Origin: Hepatocystis sp. ex Piliocolobus tephrosceles
Lineage: Eukaryota > Apicomplexa > Aconoidasida > Haemosporida > Plasmodiidae
NCBI GenBank assembly: GCA_902459845.2
Contig: CABPSV020000033.1
Coordinates: forward strand, 1 to 42,394
Direction: 5' to 3'
DNA: 42,394 nucleotides
In this document: positions 1-11,200 of the stretch, one piece after another
Numbering within the stretch: the stretch's first letter is position 1
Layout: every line of letters starts with the position of its first letter
Program-made: the position numbers and the translations under genes
The notes under the pieces: generated by a model
What the model saw: the letters and a program-made list of their open reading frames with translations, nothing else
The model's database searches: none
Told to the model about the DNA's origin: nothing

Positions 1-1947
1 TGCATTATCCAAATCTTTTACACCACTACCTACATTTTTTATATCACTACCTACATCTTTTATATCACTACCTACATTTTTTATATCACTACCTACATTT
101 TTTATATCACTACCTACATTTTTTATATCACTACCTACATTTTTTATATCACTACCTACATCTTTTATATCACTACCTACATCTTTTATATCACTACCTA
201 CATTTTTTATATCACTACCTACATCTTTTATATCACTACCTACATTTTTTACATCCGTAATGGCCACTTCATCTGTTATAACAACTGAATCTTCTCCATT
301 TTCATAAGTTAGCAGTTCGCTCTTGTGGTTTATAAGTTCATGTTCTGCATGTTCAGTTTCATCTTCTGAATCATATATTAACTCATGAGCACATGTTGAA
401 GGTTGTGAATGAAAATCTGGGTTTTCCATAATAAATTGTTTATAATTAAAAGGAGTAGTAGGTAAATAAAAGTTTAAGGCATAAATATATTTTTCAATAA
501 AAACTAAAAAGTCGTTTAAGTGGTTTTCATTTACTAGTATTTCTTCCATATAATTATGAATATAATTAAAACTTTGTTCTTTATTTAAGAATTGTGCTTT
601 TATATTTAATCTATAATTATTATTTTCGTATTCTTTAATAAAATCATATAAAGATTTTAAATAAGTTACGCATTCAGTAAAACACTTTTTTTTTAATTTA
701 TATGTTTCTTCATTATTAGTCAAAGATGCTTTAATATTAATGACTTGTTCATCTAATTTACCTGTTGTTGTTGTTGTTGTTGGATTAAAAGTAAATATTT
801 CATCATATTGTTCATCTTCTGTATCATTTTTTTCTTTCACTTTTTTATTCAATTTTGTTATTAAATTAGTTTCATAGTTTAGTATATTTATTCTTGAAAT
901 TAGACTATAATTTTTTTCTTTCGATGCATTTAAATTTATTATAATATGATCAAAATCTCCTTTCTTATCTGTTAACAAATTTAAAGAATTAATTGCATTG
1001 TTCATATTTTCTATATTTTCTTCTAATTTTTTAATATTTTGTTTTTGATATTCATTGATAAATAAAAGTCGTAAACATATTTTTTTCAGCATATCAATTT
1101 TATGTCTTATTTTCGTTTTTTGTTCATCTTCATATTCTTCCATTAGTTTATTTTTATTAATGTAAGTTTCGTTATAACTGCTATTTATATTTTTCTCATT
1201 TTTTTTTATTCCACTTTCTTCAGAATTATCTACATTTTTAACATTTTTCATTTCTTTAAAGTTTTTTTTCGTTTTAAGTAATTCATGTAATTTTTTTTCT
1301 GTTGAAATAATTTTTTGTTCTTTTAATTTTTGTTGTAATGTTTTAAAATCTTCTCTATGTTTTTTTTCTATTGTATCTCTTTCTTTTTCTAAAGCATTTA
1401 ACTCTGTTTTTAATTGTTTATTTTGTGCTGATATTTCGTTTTCTTGTTCCGTTAAAATGCTCATATTTTTTTTTAAGTTATTATACTCATTAATTAAAAG
1501 TTTCATGTTTTTATTATATATAATTCTTTCATTACGTTCATCATCTATTGCACTTTTTAAAGTATTTATATCATTTGTTATATTGTTTGTATATTCTTCT
1601 ATTGTGTTAATATTGTTTTGTAGCTTTATATTTTCTTGTTTAAAATAGTCAAGGGATTCTTTTTTTTTCCTATTTGCATAATCTATTAATTGTTTTTTTT
1701 CAATTTCTTCTTTAATTATTTTGTGCTGGAAATGTATTTTTTTTATTTTAGTATTCTCTTCATATATTCTACGTGATATTTTGTCAATTTCATTTTCTTT
1801 TTCTTCAAAATAACTTTCATCGTATTCGTCTGATTCTTCCTCTAACACATGCTCGAACTTATTCTCCGTTTTTTTTTCAGCCATACCATTGGCTACATTT
1901 TTTAATTTTTCTTTTATATTGACATCTTTTTTTTTTTTTTTCAGCAT
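1..1947 (-). CDS. Coiled-coil protein, 5' part only (possible outer dynein arm docking family)
   Basis: The reading frame is open for 649 codons from the ATG at 1947 to the window edge, so the C-terminus is missing. An in-frame stop lies just upstream (1963-1965). The protein starts with a Lys run and an acidic stretch, then long Lys/Glu/Asn heptad sequence typical of coiled coil from about residue 40 to 360. Around residues 324-362 the pattern T-D-K-K-G-D-F-D-x-I-I followed by E-K-N-Y-S-L and I-N-x-L-N-x-E resembles the conserved segment of CCDC63/CCDC114 outer-dynein-arm docking proteins. If real, this would make it a microgamete axoneme protein; that is inference only. A Thr run and an acidic His/Glu region follow, then 11 copies of a heptapeptide. 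A downstream Met (GMAEKK, residue 20) is an alternative start. No signal peptide or membrane segment is seen. Confidence 0.85.
   Translation of the reverse strand, partial: MLKKKKKDVNIKEKLKNVANGMAEKKTENKFEHVLEEESDEYDESYFEEKENEIDKISRRIYEENTKIKKIHFQHKIIKEEIEKKQLIDYANRKKKESLDYFKQENIKLQNNINTIEEYTNNITNDINTLKSAIDDERNERIIYNKNMKLLINEYNNLKKNMSILTEQENEISAQNKQLKTELNALEKERDTIEKKHREDFKTLQQKLKEQKIISTEKKLHELLKTKKNFKEMKNVKNVDNSEESGIKKNEKNINSSYNETYINKNKLMEEYEDEQKTKIRHKIDMLKKICLRLLFINEYQKQNIKKLEENIENMNNAINSLNLLTDKKGDFDHIIINLNASKEKNYSLISRINILNYETNLITKLNKKVKEKNDTEDEQYDEIFTFNPTTTTTTGKLDEQVINIKASLTNNEETYKLKKKCFTECVTYLKSLYDFIKEYENNNYRLNIKAQFLNKEQSFNYIHNYMEEILVNENHLNDFLVFIEKYIYALNFYLPTTPFNYKQFIMENPDFHSQPSTCAHELIYDSEDETEHAEHELINHKSELLTYENGEDSVVITDEVAITDVKNVGSDIKDVGSDIKNVGSDIKDVGSDIKDVGSDIKNVGSDIKNVGSDIKNVGSDIKNVGSDIKDVGSDIKNVGSGVKDLDNA
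24..254 (-). repeat. 21-bp tandem array, 11 copies, coding
   Basis: Eleven near-perfect 21-bp units each encode the heptapeptide VGSDIK(N/D) within the coiled-coil gene. Units differ almost only at the codon for Asn or Asp. The spacing is exactly 21 bp throughout, so length changes keep the frame. The array sits beside the left edge of the window. Confidence 0.95.
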
Positions 1948-2024
1948 TGTGTGGGTAATTGATTAGTGAGTATATTATTGGTAGATGTAAAATCTAATTA
2001 AATTGGTAAATGACGAATTTTAGA

Positions 2025-2025
<1 letters not shown>

Positions 2026-2082
<57 letters not shown>
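2026..2082. repeat. Poly(A) tract, 57 nt
   Basis: An uninterrupted run of 57 A lies about 80 bp upstream of the coiled-coil gene start. Poly(dA:dT) tracts are common in Plasmodium promoters and tend to exclude nucleosomes. The exact length is prone to sequencing error. Confidence 0.9.
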
Positions 2083-2084
<2 letters not shown>

Positions 2085-2582
2085 ATAAATGAATAATTAG
2101 AATGTCTTGGGTGTATAAATGTATATATGTATATTAACACGCATATGTTTTTATATATGTGCATAAAAAAAATTTTATGGCGACCTGTATTTTTTTTTCA
2201 GTGTATGTAAATGATGAAACTGACAATATGAAAAATGTACAAAAGTTTGTATATGTAAATGTACTACATATTATATATATATATATATATACCAATGTAA
2301 GTACAAATTAATATAAATTTGTAGACTTATATAAATTTCCACTAGTGTGTATTACAATGGCGTGGTGTATAGTTATGCATAATACGTATTCACTTCATTT
2401 GTTTATGCATCTATTTATCCATTTGATTATTTATTTTTTTTATGAAAGTCTAAATGAAATATATTAAAATAATAATAAAAAAGAGTGATCCACAATTAGC
2501 TACCTATTTCTTTTTTACTATACAGTTGAATATGTACAAAAACGGTACAAAAATTAATAGTTTCGTAGATATTTTATTTTTA

Positions 2583-2680
2583 TCTTTCTATTTTATTTTT
2601 AACCTTCTATTTTATTTTTAACCTTCTATTTTATTTTTAACCTTCTATTTTATTTTTAACCTTCTATTTTATTTTTTTAT
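2583..2680. repeat. 19-bp tandem repeat, about 5 copies
   Basis: Units of the form TTCTATTTTATTTTTAACC recur at exact 19-bp spacing (CC pairs at 2603, 2622, 2641 and 2660). The array is intergenic and 19 is not a multiple of three, so it is not a coding repeat. Confidence 0.9.
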
Positions 2681-2993
2681 AGTATATTAATTATAAATTA
2701 GTATTGTTTTAATTGTGTTTATTTTCTATATCCCATTAAAAAAAAAAATAAAAATATATATAAAAATTAATATATGTAATGTATAAAAATCAAATATAAT
2801 ATTTTTATGTACATATATTTCAATGCATATATGTACGTATGTATGTATATTACATATGTACATATATGTGCGGATCCTTTTTTTTTTTTTTATCACATTT
2901 CCATGACAAAGACAAAACTGCTTATTTTACACTTAAAACAAGTAATATAAAATTATAGTAAAATAAGTAAATAGTAATAATAATGAGTATACC

Positions 2994-3024
<31 letters not shown>

Positions 3025-5069
3025 TTAAAAACATAAATATCGTATTAATATAAGTATGTACTTTTTTTTCTTTTTCTCTTCTTTTGTCTACTTTTTGCAT
3101 TCACATGAGCATTCATATATATATTATTAGAATCAGAAGCACAAATCCATGCTTTGTGCATTAATGAAATGAAAAAAAAAAATTACTAAAAATTTATCAT
3201 GCAAAGATATATGTATACATATATACATTTTTTTATAATCCTTTTAATCCACGTAAGCTAAATAAACGAAAGCAAACAAATTATTAAATGTTCTTTTATT
3301 ATTAAATGTTTCGAATTTATAATAAAATACTAAAAAGTTTTTTTTTTTTTTTAAGACAATGTGCTTTATCTTTTAAGGTATAATACACATATTAATATTA
3401 ACCTAACTATGAATAAAAATGTTAAGATATAAAAAATGTATTAGGAACTTTATAATAGTGAAGTTTAAAAAAAAATAAAAAAAAATAACAAATACGAACA
3501 TATTATGTTACACTTATTTATTATGCATGCAAAGCATTTATTATTTTTTTTTTCTCTATTGTTAAAATGTAGTTAAAGATGAGGAAAATGGGGCCTGTTC
3601 TACAGTAATTTTGTGAACTATAAGCGACAATTATTTACCTATCAAATTTTTTTTTTTCTATGAAGAAAGAGGCACATAGAGATACTTAACATGCCTTCTC
3701 ATGCTAAGATATTAAAATGATATAATGTTTTTAATAAGATGATATATTCATTTTTTTTTTTTACGAACTTTTGTTTTGTATTAGCTATTGTTTATTTGAT
3801 TCATTTTTCAAATTTTTTATTTTAATTCTTAGTTTAGATAATATACAATATGTTATATCGCAACGCTTCCACTAATGTGACTTGTATTACATATATATAT
3901 ATATATATATATTAATTTTTACTATAGAACGTGTTCATTGGTAAATGCATTTAATGCTTATATGTGATACGTATTGTTTATTAGTTTAATTAACTTTGTA
4001 GTATAGTTGTAATCATGTTGGATATATATATATATTTTTTTTTTTTACTTCATTTTTTTTTTTTCTTTATATATATATTTATCTCCATACCAATACAATC
4101 AATATATTTCTAAACAAGTTAGGTGCGTATATACAAAAAATTAGGTGTACATGCTTATTTTACGCTTGTATATATGTATTTTAAAAATATAAAAATGATT
4201 ACTAATATTTCAGTTGTACTATTTGGCTATTTTTTTTATAATGAGGTATATTAAAAAAAATAAAATAAGGGAGAAAAAAAAAAAAAAAATAAAGAGAAGA
4301 AGGAGAAAAAAAAAAAATAATAAAAGAGAAAAAGGAGAAAAAATTAGAATAAAATAAGTAGTTCTTATTTTTCTCTTACAATATTTATTTCTGTAGAAAT
4401 ATATATAATACCAATTAATTATTTATTTTTTTTTGTAATTCTTGATAAAATTAAATCTAATGTAGTATATTTTATTTTGTTTTTATTTTCTAATCTTTTC
4501 TACATGTTTCTTTATTGTTAAGAGTACCTGGTGTACTACTTTTTTTTTTTTTTATTTATTATTTTTTAATTCTACAATTTTTTGTTTATGTATGTTATAT
4601 AACATTTTTTACATACAATTTGTTAGTTGTTAATATTATTATGTAAATTACATTTTTTTTTTTTTTTTTACTACTACATATATATATATATATAAATTAA
4701 AAGTAATTTACATGTTTAACATATAATTAAAAACTTTTAGAATTTTATTTTATATTATATATATATAATAAAAATGAATAGCAAAGTTTTAAATCAGTTT
4801 AGTTACATGTACTAATTTTGTGATAATGTAATTTTTTTAATTTTTTTTTTTGTTTTTATTTAATTTAACTTTTTATTTCATTTATAATATTATATCTTAT
4901 AATTAATTTCTAAATATATGCTAGAACATAATAAAATAGTGGGTATAAACAAGAATTGGTAATGTAGTAAACTATGTTTTTAAACCCAAATCAATAACAG
5001 TAACAATAAAAAAAAATTAATAAGCAAAAAACAATTTTAATTATAGTTTATTGTTTTGTTTGTTTAAAA

Positions 5070-5717
5070 ATGCAATTTATATTAAAGTTCGTACTATTCC
5101 TGGCCCTTTCCAGTTTCCTATGTGTTTGCAATGCACAAAAATTCTATTTAAGTAGTAATTATGGTAGAAGTTATAGTGCGAATGGAAATAGTATTTATAA
5201 CAATACGAATTTCCTAAAAAAAGATTATCCTGAAGGATGTACAAGAAAAAATGAACAGGATATAATAAACGGAGCAAAACTTTCTAAAAATGACGATAAA
5301 AAAATAGAAGGAGATAACTTAAAAGAAAATGATGATAACGGTCAAAAAAATATGGAAAACCCATTATACGTAAGAAGTAACAAATTTGGAGACTTAGAAA
5401 TTTATTTAATGAAATCAGATCATGTACCTGCTAATGACTTTTATAAAATCCTTTTTGATTGTGCAAAAGCCGCATCAGCCAAACAATATTTAATAGACCT
5501 TTGTGTTAATAAATATTTACATAAGCATCATGTTACTTTCTCACCTGTTTGTTTAGAGTGTTTTACTTCTTTTATTGGATGTAGTTTTATAAACTGTAAT
5601 AAACAATGTACAAGAGAACAGTGTAGTGATCAATGTAGAAGTTGTAGTCAAGAAAAATGTTTTAAAGCCTTATTAGAATGTACAAAATTGGAAAAATTAC
5701 CAGACCCATGTGTGTAA
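5070..5717 (+). CDS. Small secreted cysteine-rich protein, unknown function
   Basis: This 215-aa single-exon ORF begins with a clear signal peptide: a hydrophobic stretch to about residue 22 and a plausible cleavage before Gln23. Residues 24-95 are Asn/Lys/Asp-rich and poorly structured. The last 90 residues carry 13 cysteines, including C-x2-C pairs and a C-x2-C-x4-C pattern (SPVCLEC, CRSCSQEKC), and end with LPDPCV. No transmembrane helix or GPI-type hydrophobic tail follows, so a soluble, disulfide-rich protein in the secretory pathway or outside the cell is expected. There is no PEXEL-like RxLxE/Q motif near the N-terminus, which argues against classical export. It is not an EGF, 6-Cys or CPW-WPC domain that I can recognise. 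Function is unknown; invasion-stage or mosquito-stage secretion is only a guess. Confidence 0.9.
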   Translation: MQFILKFVLFLALSSFLCVCNAQKFYLSSNYGRSYSANGNSIYNNTNFLKKDYPEGCTRKNEQDIINGAKLSKNDDKKIEGDNLKENDDNGQKNMENPLYVRSNKFGDLEIYLMKSDHVPANDFYKILFDCAKAASAKQYLIDLCVNKYLHKHHVTFSPVCLECFTSFIGCSFINCNKQCTREQCSDQCRSCSQEKCFKALLECTKLEKLPDPCV

Positions 5718-5852
5718 CATATTAAAATATATACTTTATATTTTTTTTTTTTATAAAAAAAAATGTACTATGTATAAAATAAAAGAAGTATATATATATA
5801 TATAATTATTAAATTGTGTCATACTGATATATATATGTATGTATATATTTAT

Positions 5853-6200
5853 TATGTTTCACTTAATAAATAATGTTTTTTCGACATAAGTATATAAATA
5901 TATGTATTTATATGCTTCGCTTTATAAATAATACTTTTCCGACACAATCATATATACATGCATTTATATGCTTCGCTTTATAAATAATACTTTTCCGACA
6001 CAATCATATATATATATATAATATGTTTCGCTTTATAAATAATGCTTTTCCAACATAAGCATATATACATGCATTTATATGCTTCGTTTTATAAATAATA
6101 CTTTTCCGACACAATCATATATATATGTATTTATATATTATGTTTCGCTTTATAAATAATACTTTTCCAACATAAGTATATATGCATGAATTTATATGTT
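5853..6200. repeat. Imperfect ~57-bp tandem repeat, 6 copies
   Basis: Six units start near 5853, 5912, 5968, 6022, 6079 and 6138 (spacing 54-59 bp). Each has a core like TTCGCTTTATAAATAATACT, then TTTTCCGACACAATCATATA or a TTTTCCAACATAAG variant, then a TA-rich part with ATGCATTTATATG. The non-TA core is conserved and the TA part varies in length. It lies 136 bp past the stop of the Cys-rich gene, so it may be in its 3' UTR or terminator. Confidence 0.9.
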
Positions 6201-6612
6201 GTTACAATACATATACATTTTACCTATTTTAATATATCTATTAAAATATTTTTATTTTATGTTTTACACAGTTTCTATTGTACACTTTAATAAACAAACA
6301 TTCATATTATTAAAAAAAAAAAAATAATTAAATAAATAAATAAACTAGTTTAATATTTTTAACTAGCACGTATAAATTTATATACATTGACAAAAAAAAG
6401 AAAAGGGTGAAAATAAACCTTTAAATACATAAACATATGACACTATAAAAACAAATTAAAAATAAAAACGAAAAATAATCTTGTGTTTTTTCCTGAAGCG
6501 TTAACTTATTAATAAATAACAAATTCACATATATGTTGTATTAGCACTCTTGAAAAGAGAAACTAAGCACACACCTCTATATACATATTATCATAATAAT
6601 TGGAAAAATAAT

Positions 6613-7027
6613 ATGAACAGCAATGAAGGCAACATCAACAAAAAGAATAAGAATAGTAACAATACTGGCAATAATACTATTAAGAAAGCGTTGATTTAAT
6701 TTATGATATGATATATACATGTGTTTGTTATGATTATTCCTATTATTTATAATTTTTTTTTTTCTTTTTATTTAAAGGGCACCACTGTTTCATCCAAAGC
6801 CCCTTCCATAATGTCGACATTTGGTTTATTCTACTATATATATATATATATATATTTTTTTTTCTGTTAGAAAAAGTTACAAACACTCGCGTAACTACTG
6901 GTGCTATTTATCTGATTTCACTCTTTCGTTCTTTGAATCAGTATAACTTTCTTTTCTTTTTTTTTTTTGCTTTTCATTTGTTATCTTCTTAGGCCGTTTG
7001 TTTTCAAGAAAAAAAAATAAAAAATAA
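6613..7027 (+). CDS. Candidate small multi-exon gene (model uncertain)
   Basis: Three islands with coding-like composition are separated by T-rich stretches ending in good splice acceptors. Exon 1 would start at ATG 6613 (MNSNEGNINKKNK..., open to 6699). Exon 2 starts after the acceptor at 6776-6777 and reads GTTVSSKAPSIMSTF to 6823. Exon 3 starts after TTTCTGTTAG (6861-6870) and reads KVTNTRVTT to 6900. A last piece after the acceptor at 6991-6992 gives a short basic tail ending at 7027. Exons 2, 3 and 4 join in one phase, but exon 1 to exon 2 does not join in frame with a normal GT donor; it needs a GC donor at 6688 or another start. The middle intron would be only 47 nt. The product has no recognised family. 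It could instead be a spliced non-coding RNA or a decayed gene. Confidence 0.28.
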
Positions 7028-7406
7028 AAATTAAAAAGGAACAGAAACAGGGACAAAAACAGTAACTGAAACAGTAACAACTGAATGTACAATTTTTATG
7101 TTAAAAATAATTATTAATATAACAGTAGTAAAGTAGTAAGAAATAAAATGTTATATACATATATAAACATATAATTCAAAAGCTATAAAAACCGTTTTCT
7201 CTAATTAGTAGGGGCAAAAATATTACAAAAATATACATTATATATTTATTATACACTATTTTTAGTTATGTAACTAATGTAGTAAGATATATCAAAAATT
7301 AATTGATATTATTATAAATATAAGAAAGTGCATCATGTACAAAAATTGCAATTCTCAGCGTGTGATTAAAAAGAAAAAAATTTTAAATATAGTTTAATTT
7401 TAGGTT

Positions 7407-7408
<2 letters not shown>

Positions 7409-7444
<36 letters not shown>
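7409..7444. repeat. (TA)n microsatellite
   Basis: About 18 uninterrupted TA dinucleotides. Similar tracts occur at 7776-7815, 15057-15093, 22951-23003 and 39429-39485. Confidence 0.9.
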
Positions 7445-7448
<4 letters not shown>

Positions 7449-7773
7449 TCAGTAGGTGAAAAAAAAAATTAATTAAAATTTTCCTTAATTTTTTAATTCG
7501 TTTATGTTTACATATGTATAGATATATGCATATGTATTTATAAAAAAAAAAAAGGGGTGTGGGAATGGAAAATAATAACAATAATAAACAATAATAAGCA
7601 ATAATAAATTTTTAATTGCATAGGCATAAAAATAATAATACAACTATATGAATTTTATATATTTTCTTAATTAAAATAAAATATGTAAAATATATTGTGA
7701 GAGAAAAAGTATAAATATATATATATATATATATATACATAAAAATAAAAGGATTCCAAATATGTGTGCTCTT

Positions 7774-7817
<44 letters not shown>

Positions 7818-8031
7818 ACACTCACGTTTTTAAACAAACGGTAAAAAATAATTTTACATTCGTTTCACTCGAAATACCTTCATATATAGTATCAATTCGT
7901 TTTGTGCATGTATATATGTATGTATGCATGTTTTTATTTTATTTGGTTACAACTTTATATATTACTATACTTTATCACTAATTTATTATATTTGTTGATC
8001 CATGAGTCCTATTTTTGCTTCAGTTTTCTCA

Positions 8032-8034
8032 CTT

Positions 8035-8085
<51 letters not shown>
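8032..8085. repeat. (TC)n-(TA)n compound microsatellite
   Basis: About 30 bp of TC repeats run directly into TA repeats. It is the only long dinucleotide tract other than TA in the window. It lies about 200 bp past the stop codon of the helicase gene. Confidence 0.9.
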
Positions 8086-8275
8086 TCATATATACATACA
8101 TGTACTTATATGACACTTTGCATGACACACATACATACACTCTTCCATTATTTACATAATATTTTTTTTATTTTTTCTTTCATTTGTTTTGTTTATTTAT
8201 TATAATCGTTCTATATTTTGACTTTATATGTGTACTTTATATATTATTTTTTCTGTTGTATGTTTTAATTTTCGT

Positions 8276-11200
8276 TTATAAGAGATCTTCCCAATTTTCC
8301 ACAATTTCTTCAACCTGCTGTACTTCGTCCTTATGTTCTCCAAAAGCTGAATCCATTTTAGATTCACTGTTTTGTACATAATTAGAATCTGTGTAATCAT
8401 TTGAGAATCCAGAATCATCTGCATACACATAGTAATTATCAGAAATGTGAACATTTTTTAAATTAACTGCTTTATTATTAATTTTGCTTAATTTATCCAT
8501 TAAAGAATAATCTGTTGTATCTAAATGTTCGTTTAATTTGGTTATGTGTATGATTGCTCTTTTGGTTGATATCCATTTGAGCCAAGGTAACCAATTAGCA
8601 GAATCATTAGCTAAAGTAAATTGATCACCAAAAAGAATAACTCCTCTTTTTGCTCTTGTTAACATAACATTTAATCTTCTAGGATCTCTTAAAAAACCTA
8701 ATTCATTATTTATATTAGATCGTACAGCAGAAAATAATATTAAATCTTTTTCTTTTCCTTGGAACCCATCTACAGAATCTATTTCTATTCTACATGCCAT
8801 TTCATATGAAAATGTTTCTTGTACTGCTTTTTTTAATTTCATTTTTTGTGCATCATACGCTGTAAGTATACCTATTTCATCTACTGATACACATCCTTCA
8901 TTTATTATCGATTTTAATACAGATATTAAAGGTTCTATTTCATATAAATTAAACTTAGATGTTCCAAATGCATTTTCAAATTTACTTCCTGGTTTTCCTA
9001 ACGATACATCTATAAAAGCTAATCTACATTTTGGGTTAGGCCAAACAAATCCTTTAATAATTGGTCTATTTTCTTCAGTTACATTAGCAGTTTTTAATTT
9101 ATTATCATAAAAGTGCATATTAGGAAATGAACAAATTGATAAATGCATACGTCTTTGAGTATTTAATAAATGAATAGGTGCAATATTTGCCATAACAAAT
9201 CGTTCTAATAATGATTTATCTAGTCCTAATTCAGCTGCTTCAGGAGAAATAATAGTAGGAGGTAATTGTTTATGGTCACCTATTAGAACTAAATTATTAC
9301 AATAATGACCTAATGGGATTAAGTTAGATGGTTCAATAGATTGTGCACATTCATCAATAATAACTCTTTCAAATTTTTCATTATCAAATATTTCATGTCC
9401 TGATCCAACACAAGTTGCTATAACAACATTATATTTTTTTACTGCTTCTAAAAATAATAAAGCTTTCATAACTTTTGCTTCTTTTTGCATATTATTTTTT
9501 CTTAATTTTAGTAAGTCTTTATATCGATGAAATTCCATAATAGCTTCTTCATGAAAATCACTATCACTACCTGCACCAACTCTAACTGCTTGAATATTTC
9601 TTTTTTTTAAACCTTCTACTAAATTATTTGCTGCTACATTTGAATCAGCAACTGCAAGTATTTTTTTATTACTATTTTGTCTATGCCAACTATCTATAAT
9701 TGCACAAGCTACATGAGTTTTACCAGTACCTGGTGGTCCTTGTACCAAAGTTAATCTCCTTGTTAAGGCACTCAAACAAGCTAACTTTTGTGAATCATTT
9801 AGAGGTAAATTTGTAGGTAAATTAATACTTTCCATTAAATATTGATCAATATTTTCAACATTTGAATTACCTATTTGTTTGTTTAGTGACTCGTTTAATA
9901 AATCTTCATACGGGTTTTTAGTTGATCTACTATATTCAGTTAACACATCTTCTTGTGCTAGTTTCGATAATTCAGGATTTTGAAAATCCATTTTAATACT
10001 TTCTTTTTCTACTAACTGTTCATTTAATTTTCCAGTTTGTGCAACATATTTTGCATGTTTATTATATGTATGTAAAATTAAGAAACGTATTTCTGGGGTA
10101 AATACATAAGGTGATTGATATTGTGTTGGGATGGAACTAATAAAAGTGATAGATCTTAAAGCTTGTAACATTCTTTCATGAGTAACTATATTTAATAATA
10201 AATATAATTTATATTTTGTATATTTTACATTAATTTTTTTAGTATTTTCCGCTGAAAATATTCGAATATTAATATTAAATATAATATTATCACTTTTTGT
10301 ACTGGTTATACTACCTATTAAACTATTAGACCATGCATCTTCATCTTTTAATAACATATCACATGGTTTTAACAGTACTATATCGTCTTCTCTCATCTGT
10401 GTTGACTTCATCCATTCCTTTTCTTCACTTGTTAGGGTACAAGAAAATGATAACATAGGCATAGTAATACTTTTCGTTTTTAATAATAAAGATTTATTTT
10501 CATGTAAATATTCATAATCTCTTTTTTCTTGTATACTTTGTGCTAAATTAGCTTGTAATTCTAAAGCTAACATAATACGATATTTTTTATAATAATCATG
10601 TGCACATTTCGAAATAAAAATTGAATGATCTAATTCTACATCTTTTAATATGTTAATACAATTATAACACAAATTATCATTTAAAACAATAACACATTCA
10701 TCTATTAGTTTTTCCCATAATTCGATTGATACTAATTTGTGTATGTAATTATTGTTAGTAGTAATATCATTTTCGCTTTGATTTTTGATGTAAGGACTAC
10801 AAAAAAATAAACTGCTTGTACTGTCAATGTATTGTTCCATTTCTGTGTTTGTGTCTGTGCTAGTATTTGTATTTGAGTTATTTGCCACTATGTTTTCTGT
10901 ATTATTACTAGAACTCACCGTATTCGTATTGTTCGTAGACACATTATTAGTAGGCACCTTATTAGTATTGATTAACTTATTTATATTGTCTGATTCTATT
11001 CTACCTTCTCTACTTACCTCCACAATTGTACTTAACAACCTATTTATATTGTCAAAGTTACGTTCTATTAACAATTCTCTTAACAAAAGAACCACAAAAA
11101 TGGACCAACCATTACTACTATATTGTTGTATGTATTGAATACCTAAATTTAATGCTTTTGGTAAATCTACTGATATAAGATCTTTTATAAATTGAGCACT

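Larger units (their letters stand above)
1948..5069. other. Divergent intergenic region with presumed promoters of both flanking genes
   Basis: This 3.1-kb spacer lies between two divergently oriented genes and should hold both promoters and 5' UTRs. It contains a 57-A homopolymer (2026-2082), several 10-24-nt A or T runs, short (TA)n tracts and a 19-bp tandem repeat (2583-2680). One less A+T-rich island (about 3570-3720) has only very short ORFs. I see no protein gene or tRNA, and no identifiable promoter motif. Confidence 0.7.
5718..8275. other. Convergent intergenic region, unusually long
   Basis: This 2.6-kb spacer separates the 3' ends of two convergent genes, which would normally need only terminators. 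It holds a ~57-bp tandem repeat (5853-6200), exon-like islands (6613-7027), and several microsatellites: (TA)n at about 7409-7444 and 7776-7815, and (TC)n followed by (TA)n at 8032-8085. Long ORFs in 7600-8380 are products of these dinucleotide runs or antisense shadows of the helicase gene, and are not proposed as genes. Confidence 0.7.

Noticed and set aside
6613..7027. Sec61 beta as identity of the candidate small gene
   Set aside because: A Ser/Thr-rich basic tail loosely recalls Sec61 beta, but the diagnostic FY(T/S)(D/E)D-PG core and transmembrane helix are not found downstream.
6904..7092. Minus-strand 62-codon ORF over the exon-like islands
   Set aside because: It is a Leu/Phe then Lys run made by T- and A-rich DNA, while splice-acceptor signals in the same region point to the + strand.
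7612..8381. Several 60-85-codon ORFs on both strands
   Set aside because: They are translations of (TA)n and (TC)n microsatellites, or the antisense of the helicase 3' end.
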